NCBI GenBank assembly: GCA_946902985.2
Contig: OX336389.2
Location: forward strand, 278,983,527-279,047,526
Origin: Meconema thalassinum
Lineage: Eukaryota > Arthropoda > Insecta > Orthoptera > Tettigoniidae
Reading direction: 5' to 3'
Length of the DNA: 64,000 bases
Shown here: piece after piece, positions 41,828 through 52,555 of the stretch
Position numbering within the stretch: position 1 is the first letter of the stretch
How the letters are laid out: each line of letters opens with the position of its first letter
Made by a program: the position numbers and the translations under genes
Notes under the pieces: model-generated
The model's database searches: none
Told to the model about the DNA's origin: nothing
Seen by the model: the letters and a program-made list of their open reading frames with translations, nothing else

Positions 41828-42005
41828 TCGTATGGTCTCGGTGCCGGGTGCAAGCTTTGCAATTTGACACCCAGAGGGTAGCTTGCATGTCGAATTTCGT
41901 TGTTCCTTGAATCACTATGAAAGTCAAGGAGGTTAGATATCTAAGCTGGCACTGTAATGATTCACTTCCACAACGAAATTCTGGCATACTGACGCCAGCG
42001 TCTCT
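41827..42005 (-). mobile_element. Retroposon 3' end, family unknown
   Basis: Unique in the window. Begins at the TAA tract (ATCGTATGGTCTCGGTGCC). A-T-rich tail orientation implies a minus-strand LINE or SINE 3' end. No coding match. Confidence 0.35.
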
Positions 42006-42175
42006 GAAGTAGCAACAGTCAAAAGGGCGTTACAGTAAAGTTCTAACGTTAACTATGCAGGCGCAGCTATGTGATAGGTGTGGGGAAGGGCAGTTGGTCC
42101 ATGTGTGCTACGTCGATGTAAAATAGGGCTCACGATCAGAAACGTTTCTGCGATGTCCCGATAAAACGTTTAAAA

Positions 42176-42619
42176 CCGTCTCAAAGAAAACTCTTTTTCA
42201 ATGAAACGTTTTTCTAATAACGTTTAGGCCTAAATATTTCCTAAACCATGTTTTTTTTTCTTTAAACGTTTAAAGTTTCTTTCTAATCTCGACTCTCTTA
42301 AACGATTTTGTATTTAAAGTTAATAATTGTTTTTGACGACTGACGTTTTGACTGATTCTGAGTTTCTTCAGTTCACAAGTCAAGTAAGAGGAATAAACCG
42401 TCTCAAAGAAAACTCTTTTTCAATTAAACGTTTTTCTAATAACGTTTAGGCCTAAATATTTCCTAAACCATGTTTTTTTTCTTTAAACGTTTAAAGTTTC
42501 TTTCTAATCTCGACTCTCTTAAACGATTTTGTATTTAAAGTTAATAATTGTTTTTGACGACTGACGTTTTGACTGATTCTGAGTTTCTTCAGTTCACAAG
42601 TCAAGTAAGAGGAATAAAT
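42176..42619. repeat. 222-bp tandem duplication, two nearly identical copies
   Basis: Copy 1 starts at 42176 and copy 2 at 42398. They differ at about two places (GAAACG / TAAACG near the start and a T run of nine versus eight). CGTTTAAAGTTTCTTTC and AAACGTTT palindromes recur inside each unit. Confidence 0.93.
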
Positions 42620-43052
42620 ACACAGTAGAGTGGTATATTGGTATTTTGGAGTATTTAATACCGCCATCGTGTATGAGAAATACCGGTATAGACTAATGCT
42701 CAGGCATAAAAGCTGAAGAACGAAAAAAAAATGTTTATTTTACCAAAAATAACACCCGTCAAACACGAAATATCATTACGGTGAGCTTATTAAATAAAGG
42801 AAACAACAAGTAGTTCTGTGAAGAACTATGTAGCCTATTTTCATATATCCTATTTTTCTTCTCTATTGAAAATTCTCACACCTTTGAAAAGGATCGCCAT
42901 GTTGAATTTTTCTGTATGTAGGCCATATAGTTATGCACCGTTAGATGAAGATTATCTATTGCGTAGGTTCATTGTTCAAACTTTCACTTCGATTGCATGC
43001 TTAGGACACAAGAAATAAAGATCCTTTCTTCAGTGTTGCCTAATTCTAATAA
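42620..43052. other. Unassigned AT-rich stretch
   Basis: No gene or repeat recognised. Confidence 0.4.
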
Positions 43053-43312
43053 AGAAATCTTTTCAGTCGGTCAACACGAATTGTGCCCAATTACATTAGG
43101 CGGGAAACACAAATTTACATACGGTACCCTACAAAATAACACAATCTTTATGCACAAATAGACTACAGTACCTACTTAATGCACAAACATGTCGTCTAAT
43201 TAGTAGATATTTGTGCATAAAGAGTGTTATAGTTTGTAGGGCATGTAAATACTTGTTTCCTGCCTATTGTAATTGTGGCACAGTTCGTGTTGACCGACTG
43301 AAAAGCTTTCCG
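43053..43312. mobile_element. Foldback MITE, about 260 bp
   Basis: Almost perfect palindrome: CTTTTCAGTCGGTCAACACG at left, CGTGTTGACCGACTGAAAAG at right, with matching interiors (CAATTACATTAGGCGGGAAA / TTTCCTGCCTATTGTAATTG and ATGCACAAATAGAC / ATATTTGTGCATAAA). Truncated ends of the same family appear near 11689 and 25860. Confidence 0.85.
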
Positions 43313-43414
43313 TAACAGAAATAGAAACTTAATTGTAAAATCTCGCACAGCCACCATCTTAAGGTTATGACAACCATTGAATTAAACTAGACGCTAATGC
43401 ATTAAAATGGGTAT

Positions 43415-44280
43415 ATACAGTACATTTGTTGTACCAAGTTTAACTGAGCTCGAATGATTAAATCACAAGAAATGTCCATTTAAAGGTTTCAATTTCGCCT
43501 GGCCACTGTGTTCGATTTGTACTTAACAGGTTTTTGAAAGTCACATAGATGAACTTGTAGTAGTGCCCTTGATCACTGTACAAAATTTCAGGGTGAAATC
43601 TGTTACCGTTGCGGAGATATAGAATGCCAGTGAAATATTTCGCGTGGCCGCCATGTTGAATTGGTGAAATGTAAAACGCACGGTCGAGGTCGGACAAAGT
43701 AGTAGTAGTAGTAGTAGTATGCACTTACCGAGATTCATTGAAATCGCTTCGGCCGTTTAGATTTTATTAAGGGGATGGGGACACACACACGGACAAAAGG
43801 GTGACCTCATAATCCTATTTTAGCCTATTTTTATTTATTAAAAAATGGGCTCGTGAGATCACCTTTTGTCCGTGTGTGTGCATGTGTGTGAATGTGTGTG
43901 TGTGTGTGTGTGCGTCCATGTGTGAGTCGACCCAAATAACTTCTAAACGGCTGGAGTGATTTCAATGAAACTCGGTTAGGTCATAGCACAATTACAGCCG
44001 ACCTCGACCATGCCCTCCAAATTTTATTACGTCTCATCACTTCAACATGGCGGGTTAAGAAATATTTCACCGGTATTATATATCTCAAAAACTATTACTT
44101 AAATCATCCTGAAATTTTGTACGGTGATAAAGGGCACTACTAGACGTACACCTATGTGACTTTCACAAACCTGTTACTACAAAACGAACATGGCGGCCAA
44201 GTGAACTTGAAACATTTAAATAGACTTTTCTCGCGATTTAACAATCCGTACGTAGTGAAACTTGGTACAGCAAATGACTA
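43415..44280. repeat. Large palindrome, about 430-bp arms
   Basis: The left arm (43415-43850) is the inverse of the right arm (43855-44280): GGACAAAAGGGTGACCTCA against GAGATCACCTTTTGTCC, and CAAAATTTCAGGGTGAAATC against CATCCTGAAATTTTGTACGG. A GT microsatellite lies at 43875-43912 in the right arm and a GTA microsatellite at 43700-43720 in the left. The right arm leads into the tandem repeats. Confidence 0.8.
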
Positions 44281-45465
44281 TACAAATTGCAATGCACTGA
44301 CATCTAATTTAGTTCTATTGTTCACATAACCTCAAGATGGCGGCTGTGAGAGATTTAAAAATTAAGTTTTCATTTCTTGTGTTCTAATCATGTGATCGAA
44401 ATCAACGTTTGAATAATTACCGTACACAATAATCCTCATCTGATAATACACTACCCTATGGCCTACGTATACTAAAATCCAATATGGTGATCCATCCGAA
44501 ATATTTAGGCGGTTCTCAATATCGATTAATCTATGACAGCAATCAAACTGAAATTTTGTATGTGTATAGTGGCTATAAACGTAAGCTCACCTATGGGACG
44601 TTCAATAACCTGAGCACAAATCCAACAAGGCGGCGATGCGAAATTAAAATATTCAAATGGACGTATCTCGCGATGTAACCATCGGAGCACAGTGAAATTT
44701 GGTACAGCAAATGTTTATACACATTTTAATGCATTGATATCTAACATAATTCAATTGAATACATATCCTCAAGATGGCGGCTGTGTCCAATTATAAATTA
44801 AGTTTTTATTTCTTGTGTCCTAATCATGCGATAAAAGTCAACGTTCTAATAATGAACCTACGCAATAATCGTCATCTAATAGTGCATAACTCCATGGTCT
44901 ACATACAGTATATATAAATCAAACATGGCGACCATCCAAAGTATTGAGACGGTTCTCAATATCTACTAATATATGACAGAAATCAAACTGAAATTTTGTA
45001 TGTTGATAAAGGCTATGAACATAAGTTTTCCTATGTAACTTTCAATAGCCTGGTGATCACAAACCCACCATGGATGCGACGCGAAATGTAAATATTTAAA
45101 TAGAAGTTTCTCGCGATTTAACCATCCGAGCGCAGTGAAACTTGGTACGGTAAATGCTTAGACTATACACATTTTTATCCATTGACATCTATTTTTTTAA
45201 ATTGTTTTTATAATCACAAGATGGCGGCTGTACAAAATTTTTAAACCTCGTTTATATGTCTTGTGTACGATTCATACGATTGAATTTTGAATAATAGGCC
45301 TACACCTACGCATTAATCTTCATGTAATAGTACATTACTCCATGGCCTACATATATAAAAATACAACATGGCGACCATCCGATATATTTAGACGGTTCTC
45401 AATATCTACGAATCTATTACAGCAATTAAACTGAAATGTTGATAGAGGCAATTAACATAATTAGG
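44221..45465. repeat. About 440-bp tandem repeat, three units
   Basis: Units begin near 44221, 44657 and 45104 with TCTCGCGATTTAACCATCCG-like sequence. Each contains GTGAAACTTGGTACAGCAAA, AAGATGGCGGCTGT, ATGGCGACCATCC and CGGTTCTCAATATC. Divergence is moderate. No coding frame crosses units. Confidence 0.85.
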
Positions 45466-45647
45466 CTAGTCTGTATGAAAATAGGCTCTTTAGTTCTTTA
45501 TGAAACTACTTGTTAAAAACTTTTCTCCTTTGTAATTGCCAAATCACTTGTGCCTATCTTCTCAAGTTGGATATGATACAAATGCCCACTAGAATTAACT
45601 AACTAATATTGAATTATGCCACTTTTCCCCGGCAGTACAGAAAAATC

Positions 45648-45925
45648 ATTTAGGGGTATGGGACATCTTTGTCATCAGCCCAGTGAGTTGGGTGTGTGTT
45701 GAACTTGTCTGATAACCTCTATTTATGTGGTGATAGTGCACATTGGGTGTAACTGTATTAGGGAAAAGGATGATGAGGTAGTTGTCCCGATACTTGAAGT
45801 TAGGTACTATCCTAGCAGTTGCCTGGAAGGAGTGTGGAAAAACTCGGGGAAAAACCACACTCAGTAGAACCGCTGTCAGAATAACCTTATAACAGGATTA
45901 ATATTCATGACAGAGCCGGGAATCT
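45648..45925 (-). mobile_element. SINE-1 variant, 5' truncated
   Basis: Minus-strand 3' end (GGGACATCTTTGTCATCAGC), diverged central domain (GAGTGTGGAAAAACTCGGGG) and B box region (GACAGAGCCGGGAATC). It forms an inverted pair with 45970-46312. Confidence 0.75.
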
Positions 45926-45969
45926 TCGTGGAAATCTGTTAGCAATTAACACAATTCATTCTTCTTTTC

Positions 45970-46312
45970 CATGTCCCGCGAGGTAGTCGTGCTCGTTAAA
46001 TTGTGCACCATGGCCGTTAGGGCTGCTGCAGCAAGTCCGGAGATCAGAGGTCCGAATCTTGGCACTGACAGTGGCTATCTTGAGTGTGGGTCTTCTCCGT
46101 TTTTTCCACACTCCCTCCAGACAGATGCCGGGATAGTACCTAATTTTAAGTCCTAGGGCACCTACCTCATCCCTGTCCCTAATACAGTTAGCTTACACTC
46201 ACTATTAGAGTCACCACATACATACAGATTATCAGACACATTCAACACACACCTAACTACACGGGCTGATGACCAAGATGTCCCAAACCCCTAAATTGAA
46301 TTAACAACAACC
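45970..46312 (+). mobile_element. SINE-1 variant, full length
   Basis: Head CGCGAGGTAGTCGTG, B box-like GGTCCGAATCTTGG, shortened body, 3' end ACGGGCTGATGACCAAGATG. The same variant as its inverted neighbour (ATCTTTGTCATCAGCCC), 45 bp away. Confidence 0.75.
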
Positions 46313-46495
46313 AAACCCTGCAATCCCAGCAGTATTCGCTGACGTATGCAAGAGAGAAGAAAATAATACTTCCAGTTTTCCAGTCTACCTCGTAGTGTAG
46401 AGGCCAGTATTCAAGGTCCAGGTTCTATCTCCGGCTCTGAAAAGAATTTTAATTCTGGTCTGAGTGTTGGAACGTGGTACACTCAGCCCCGTGCG

Positions 46496-46740
46496 AGCTA
46501 AGGCCGTTAATGCTGGCATGGACTGGGTGAGCGCACAACTGGGACTAGCTTATGTGGACGCTGACTGCTGGATCGGGGACCGTGACTTCGCTAGAGATGG
46601 GCTACATTTGAATTGACGAGGCGCCGACAACCTGGAAAATCTGCACGAGAGGGCCATAGAATCCTGCCGGCATTCGTGAAGAGGAGTTGGACCGGAGGAA
46701 GGCTGACATCACGAGCGGAAGAAGCGATTGCATAAACTTA
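46496..46740 (+). pseudogene. CR1 ORF1, esterase (SGNH) C-terminal piece
   Basis: GMDWVSAQLGLAYVDADCWI and FARDGLHLN followed by a stop and RGADNLENL. DGxHLN with the catalytic D and H is the last block of the SGNH-type esterase carried by ORF1 of CR1 LINEs. The N-terminal part is missing. Confidence 0.7.
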
Positions 46741-47280
46741 GAAATGGAGGTAAGACTCTAAGATTGCTGCAGGTTAATTGTCAGAGTATAGGGAATAAAA
46801 TAATAGAATTTTGGAATCTAGTATAGACATATTCACCGGACGTTGTCATAGCTACTGAATCATGGTTATATGAGGATGTAAATAGTAATGAAATAATTCT
46901 GGGTACCTACGTAATGTACAGAAGAGACAGAGGTAAGAGAGGTGGTTTATTTGTGTTCGTAGGGACATCGTAAGTTGCTTAAAATGGGCCAATATGGATC
47001 ATGAGCTGTTATGTGTAGAAATCTTGGAAGAAGCAATGTTAAACTCTCTTCAGGTGATAGGTGCGTATCGAGCACCGAAGGACAACTTCTCGCTACTGGA
47101 TACTCTTTATGACATCACCTGTACGGGTAAATCTATGGAAAAGAATAATATAATTGCCGGGGATTTAAATCTTCCAAGTGCGAACAGGTCCGGTGATTCA
47201 ACTAGCGGTAGCCAAGCCCAACTTGCAGCAAACAAGCTAGTTAGGGAGGGGGATCAAATTTCAGGATTACATGAATGAGT
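46741..47280 (+). pseudogene. CR1 ORF2 endonuclease, broken
   Basis: LRLLQVNCQSIGNKIIEFWN, DVVIATESWLYEDVNSNEII and YRRDRGKRGGLFVFV are the start of the apurinic-type endonuclease. Then 46994-47278 gives LQVIGAYRAPKDNFSLLDTL and NNIIAGDLNLPSANRSG. Stops split the domain, and the last third is deleted before 47281. Confidence 0.85.
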
Positions 47281-48938
47281 CATTTGTAAGATGGGTGTCG
47301 GAGGGGTGTCATATAAATATATTGTGTGAAAATTTTCTAAATATCTTAGATAGTGCTATTCAGAAATTCGTGCCGTTTAAATTACTGAAGCAAAACGCGG
47401 ATCCGGAATATTACACAAGGGAAATCAGGGGACTCAAAAGGAAATCAAGGAAAGCTTATAACAAACGACACGATAGTTACGAGCATATGGTGAAGTTTAA
47501 ATTATTATTGAAAGAGATAGTCCTCAAAAAGAAGACAGCTCACGATAAGTACATGCAAAACTTAATTGGGGGAGGGGGTGATGGGTGGAAACAATTTTAA
47601 AGTACGTTAGAAGGTGGGAGGGAAATTCCAATGATTTGTCTATGATAATGTCCGGAGATGAATAAATTACTGAGAAACAGGCAATTGCTAATGAATTAAA
47701 TACATGGTATGGTAGTGTGTTTAGTGAATTTAATAGCTGTGTGTTGGACCTTAACTATGATTCAGATAGCCCAACTTTCCGAATAAACCAATCGTTGATT
47801 CTAGCAAGAATTAAAAAGCTACGCAGAAATATATCGAAAGGCTCAGACAATATTTGTGGAGATGTGCTAAAACTGGGAGGTACAGCCGTTGGACGATACT
47901 TGGGGGTGCTGTTTAATGTATCAATTAATAACACACTAATACCCGAATACTGGAAAAGGGCTACAATAGTTCCAATAGTAAAGGGAGGGAACAGATTGGT
48001 AATGGGAAACTATAGGCCTGTTAGCCTCACATCCATCATATGAAAACTGATGAAGTACCTTATTTCTGATTACTTAAGGGAACAGTGGTGAAAGCTATCA
48101 TGGCTTAATGGGAGGCAACACGGATTTAGACAAGGGTACTCATGTGAGAGCCAAATGTTATCATTCTTTCAGGATATTAATGACTCGCTTGACAGGGGGG
48201 TGCAAGTTGACGCTGTAATTATAGATTTTGCGAATGCATTTGATGTCGTCCCACATGACATACTTCTCCATAAATTAGCGGCAACGAAGATTGATAAAAG
48301 AGTACTTTTATGGATTCAAGAGTTCATGACTGGTCGCTCGCAAAAGGTTAAAATAGGCAATGTATTTTCGGAGGACATCTTGATAACGTCATGTGTCCCT
48401 CAGGGTAGTATGATTGGGCCCATGTTATTTCTGGCACTTATTAACGACCTACCGAATGGGATTCAAAGTGACTGCCGGTTGTTTGCGGATGATTGTGAAA
48501 TATACCGAAAATTTCAAACATCACAAGACAACGCTCAGTTACAAACTGACCTCAACCTGGTTCATAAATGGGCGGTTGACAACAAAATGAAGATAAATAC
48601 GAGTAAATGTAGTCTCATGAGAATAGGGAGAGGGCGAAGGCATGATTTTCAATATAATATCGGCTCGGAAATACTTGTAGAAGAAGACTCGTGCAAATAT
48701 TTGGGCATCCATGTAAGGAATGATATGAAATGGAGTACTCATGTGGGTTGTGTCGTCTCCAAAGCGTACAAATCACTTCATTTTGTAATGCGGGTATTAT
48801 AAGGCAGTAGCTCTACCGCAAAAGAATTAGGATATTTGACCCTGGTGAGGCCAATCTTGGAATACGGCTCATCAGTTTGGGACCCATATCAGGTAGGGCT
48901 CATCAATGAGCTGGAGATGGTACAAAGGAAGGCTGCCC
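47271..48938 (+). pseudogene. CR1 ORF2 reverse transcriptase, first copy
   Basis: Linker (REIRGLKRKSRKAYNKRHDS), then ARIKKLRRNISKGSDNICGD, IVKGGNRLVMGNYRPVSLTS, motif A VDAVIIDFANAFDVVPHDIL, motif B TSCVPQGSMIGPMLFLALIN, and motif C CRLFADDCEIY (FADD). Stops lie near 47580, 48043, 48088 and 48802. The frame reaches VRPILEYGSSVWDPYQVG and is cut at 48938, where sequence jumps back to an earlier point of the same ORF. Confidence 0.9.
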
Positions 48939-49423
48939 ATGTACCCATGTGAGAGCCAAATATTATCACTCTTTCAGGATATTAATGACTCGCTTGACAG
49001 GGGGGTGCAAGTTGACGCTGTAATTATAGATTTTGCGAAAGCATTTGATGTCGTCCCACATGACATACTACTCCGTCAATTAGCGGCAACGAAGATTTTT
49101 AAAAGGGTAATTTTATGGATTCAAGAGTTCTTGACTGGTCACACGCAAAATGTTAAAATAGGTAATGTATGTAACGACCTACCGAATGGGATTCAAAGTG
49201 ACTGCTGATTGTTTGTGGATGATTGTGTAATATACCTAAAATGCAAACATCACAAGATAACGCTCAGTTACAAAATGACCTCAACCTGGTTCATAAATGG
49301 GCGGTTGACAACAAAATAAAGATAAACACGAGTAAATCTAGTCTCATGAGAATAGGGAGAGTGCGAAAGCATGATTTTCAATATAATATCGGCTCGGAAA
49401 TACTTGTAGAAGAAGACTCGTAC
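48939..49423 (+). pseudogene. Duplicated CR1 polymerase segment
   Basis: Repeats 48139-48700: ILSLFQDINDSLDRGVQVDA and IIDFAKAFDVVPHDILLRQL. It has an internal deletion of about 80 bp that removes motif B, and continues through WAVDNKIKINTSKSSLMRIG to 49423, where the 1588-bp insertion starts. Confidence 0.9.
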
Positions 49424-51011
49424 TGTAATGGGTTGTGAGAGCTAAATGGGGTTCTATTAATAATAAGAAAAGCGCTCCGCTAGTTGGGCGTTATTTGTAA
49501 TGGTTTGGGAGATATTTAAACTTGATTAGGCCTACTGTTAATAAGAATAAAGTTAATTATAAAAGTTAATATGCAAAGCTCATTATTTAAATAATCGCCC
49601 ACATTTGGGTTATCAAAATGAAACATTTAATTGTGTATTAATCTAATAGTGTATCTGTATTGTTGTCAGCTTCACTAAAAAAGTACATAATGTGTAATAT
49701 ATGTGTTGCCAGGGCGCCAGATCATTTATATATATCATGATCATAATAATATATTAAACCTCGGTTAAACAGAGGCAGAGCATCGAAATTCCTATCTCCA
49801 GCCGTAGTGAAACTTACGTAATCTAACCTTACGATAATTAGTTCAGGAGTATGGTGTTGCCTTATAGTAATTTCTAGCTACTAAAGGAAACCAGTCTAAC
49901 ATTTGAATTTAAAAATGAATTTAATATATAAAAAAAACAACAAGTGCAAAAAAATATAAAATACTAAAGATAATAATAATAATAAACTTAAATTAAAGAA
50001 TCTACTGAATTTACTTGTATTATGGTTCTTGATTAGAAATTGGAGTATACTGAGTTAATTGAATAGAATATATTGAATTTAATAAGCATGATAGCCTTCT
50101 GATTTGACTGGAGTATAACTGTTTACATCGCTCACCGCATTGAAGATCTTTGTAGTTGGATTGTTGCGTAGAGAGTTCCAAATGGCCCTGATCATCCTCA
50201 AAGTAATTAATTTATATGTGGATGACGGAATAAATTCCAAAAATCATCCCTGTGACAATAGCCTCGTACACAACCATGTCACAGTTTGATGAGACAGAAT
50301 GTCTTACCAAATTCACATGCTTAATAGTCAACTGTCTAGTTTAGAACTGCGTTATAGACTCTATCTCGCTACAAGTTCTTCTGCTCCACTCAGCATCTTC
50401 CCTCTTCTCCAGCAATTCAATAATAATTATTCCATTTGGGCGGCCGTCATATATATATAACGTTCCCAGGTAAAGCACGTGTATGACCCCTCTTCAGAAG
50501 TCGCTAGGCGATATAAGACCGCCTTTCATTTATCAACAATGACAATACTTCTTTGTAGTATTTCTCGGGAGGTCTAGCCCACCCTCTGTATATAGTTGCA
50601 AAGGATTCATTCATCGGCCCAGCATTGTTAGTGGTAAGTCTTCTTAGAATCTTTTCTTAGTATGATTTGTATATTGTTAGAATACTTGATGTGACAGACA
50701 TAAGTGTCTATTTATGTCATTTCCAAGAAGCCGCCTTTTGTGAACACCCTCTTTTTCTCTTGTTCGAATTTTCTTCAGAAATAATATTCAGTCAAGCGTC
50801 AAACTAATTTCAAATATAATGTGTATCGCTCCAAATCCTTTCAATTGCCATAATATTCTACATTACCGCATAATAATAGATATAAATATGTTAGTTAACA
50901 TAATAACTAATAAAAGGTAAAATGTAAACTTAAAAAATATTGATAATAATAATAATAATAATAATAATATATAAAATTATTTCGTTCTGGTCTCAAATTG
51001 GGACCATCACA
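49424..51011. mobile_element. 1588-bp insertion, probable solo LTR
   Basis: Starts TGTAATGGG and ends CCATCACA (TG...CA), flanked by GTAC at 49420-49423 and 51012-51015. The uninterrupted site is seen in the first polymerase copy (GACTCGTGCAAATATTTGGG). No coding frame. TG...CA plus a 4-bp duplication fits a solo LTR. Because GTAC contains TA, a Tc1/mariner-like element with CTGTRATGG ends and TA duplication also fits. Confidence 0.65.
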
Positions 51012-51624
51012 GTACAAATACCTGGGCATCCATATAAGGAATGATATGAAATGGAGTACTCATGTGGGTTGTGTCGTCTCCAAAGCGTGCAAATCATTTC
51101 ATTTTGTAATGCGGGTATTAAAAGGCAGTAGCTCTACCGCAAAAGAATTAGGATATTTGACCCTGGTGAGGCCAATCTTGGAATACGGCTCATCAGTTTG
51201 GGACCCATATCAGGTAGGGCTCATCAATGAGCTGGAGATGGTACAAAGGAAGGCTGCTAGGTTTGTGCTCAACGATTTTAATACTAGAAGTAGTGTAACT
51301 CGAATGATGGAAAAACTTGGGTGGGAATCTCTGGATGATAAAAGGACGAAATCCAGACTATACGCTATGTTTAACTCCTACACTAATCGGCCAGCATGGG
51401 GAGAACTAAGCAAACGTCTGGGAAATCCCACCTACCTGAGCAGGGCAGATCATCCACATAAAGTCAAGGTCCGACCACAGCGTATAAATTATGGGAAATA
51501 TTCTTTCATTAACCGTGGTATTGATAATTGGAACTCATTACCTGCCTCAGTCTTAGAGCCTTTCCCCAAACATATTGATGTGTTTAAGAGAAGATTGAAA
51601 TTTTGTGTAAATACTACGATGTAA
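51012..51624 (+). pseudogene. CR1 polymerase C-terminus
   Basis: YKYLGIHIRNDMKWSTHVGC, ARFVLNDFNTRSSVTRMMEK, LGWESLDDKRTKSRLYAMFN, RINYGKYSFINRGIDNWNSL and PASVLEPFPKHIDVFKRRLK to a stop at 51622. This is the intact thumb and C-terminal region of a CR1-type LINE, continuing in phase from 49423 once the insertion is ignored. Confidence 0.92.
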
Positions 51625-51985
51625 TTACTATAGTTCCTAAATTGTGAATTGTATGTATTGGGTTTGATGTTATTGTTGGTGATTTCCTGTATTTGTACAA
51701 TTTGCCACCGGGGAATTAGCCCCATTTGCAAATATTATATAATAATAATAATACTAATAATATGAAACTGAGAAGAGGTGGCTTCGATTTTCATCTCAGC
51801 CATCCTCGGAGTGACTTCAGTGTGGGTTTACCTACTTCTACCCCATGCAAATGCCGGGATGGTTCCCAATTTAAGGTCACGGCCACCTCTTTCATCTGAA
51901 TTTCAAATACACACTCAACTACATACACCACAATATCACATGTTATCAAACAAATTCAACACACAATGACCACGAGGATGTCTAA

Positions 51986-52555
51986 GCAACAACAACAGTC
52001 ACTAATGGAACCAGCTCTGTAGCTATTGACCAGGTGGCTAATACTGGTGGCTCTGTAGCTATTGACCAGGTGGCTAATACTGGTGGGTGTTGACTGCTTA
52101 TGACTGAATAATAGGCTGACGTTCATTCATCTCCAGCATTGCCTTCAGCTGCGTCGTATTAAGCTGACTCAGAATTACAACTTGACCTCTTCGAGTTTGA
52201 AGGCGCGAACATGTCTGAGAATTAACTGCAGCTGACCATTGGGTGGGATGGAGAGGGGAGGAGAGGGGAGGGGAACTGAGTCCATTTTACTCCATTAGCA
52301 GGTCAAGTGCAACCAAAAATTCTCATAGGTCAGGAGTTCGCTACTAGTGGCCCGTGACCATACTCCTGGAACCAACCTACAGTAGTGTACGAGCGAAAGC
52401 TGCACTACGAAGTTTATAAATACAATCTTTTTCTGACTGTACCTTTCAATTTTTTTACGCATATTTCTCTTTTATCCTAGATAGGACGTGCAATGGTTAA
52501 ATTTTGTTGAATTTTTGTCTGCCTGTCTGTTCTCGTTGTTCTACACCAGGCATCC
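51986..52555. other. Unassigned, with a 35-bp tandem doublet
   Basis: GGCTCTGTAGCTATTGACCA followed by GGTGGCTAATACTGG is present twice at 52013-52083. A GGGGAGGAGAGGGG tract lies near 52255. Nothing else recognised. Confidence 0.5.

Larger units (their letters stand above)
46496..51755 (+). mobile_element. CR1-like LINE with internal duplication and LTR-like insert
   Basis: Reads plus: end of an esterase-type ORF1, endonuclease, reverse transcriptase, a partial second copy of the polymerase, a 1588-bp insertion (49424-51011), the polymerase C-terminus, a 3' UTR and a TAA-type tail at 51727-51755. The 5' end is truncated. The coding pieces are listed below. Confidence 0.88.
46385..51985 (+). 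mobile_element. SINE-1, split by a CR1-like LINE
   Basis: The 5' part lies at 46385-46495 (CTACCTCGTAGTGTAGAGG to GGTACACTCAGCCCCGTG). The rest lies at 51760-51985 (TGAAACTGAGAAGAGGTGG, central domain, 3' end). The join matches other copies at TCAGCCTCxTGAGGCAAAAC. Everything in between is insertion. Confidence 0.88.

Noticed and set aside
41538..41987. Frames rich in Leu or Ile (also at 54633 and 57961)
   Set aside because: They arise from TAA/TTA microsatellites read in one of six frames.
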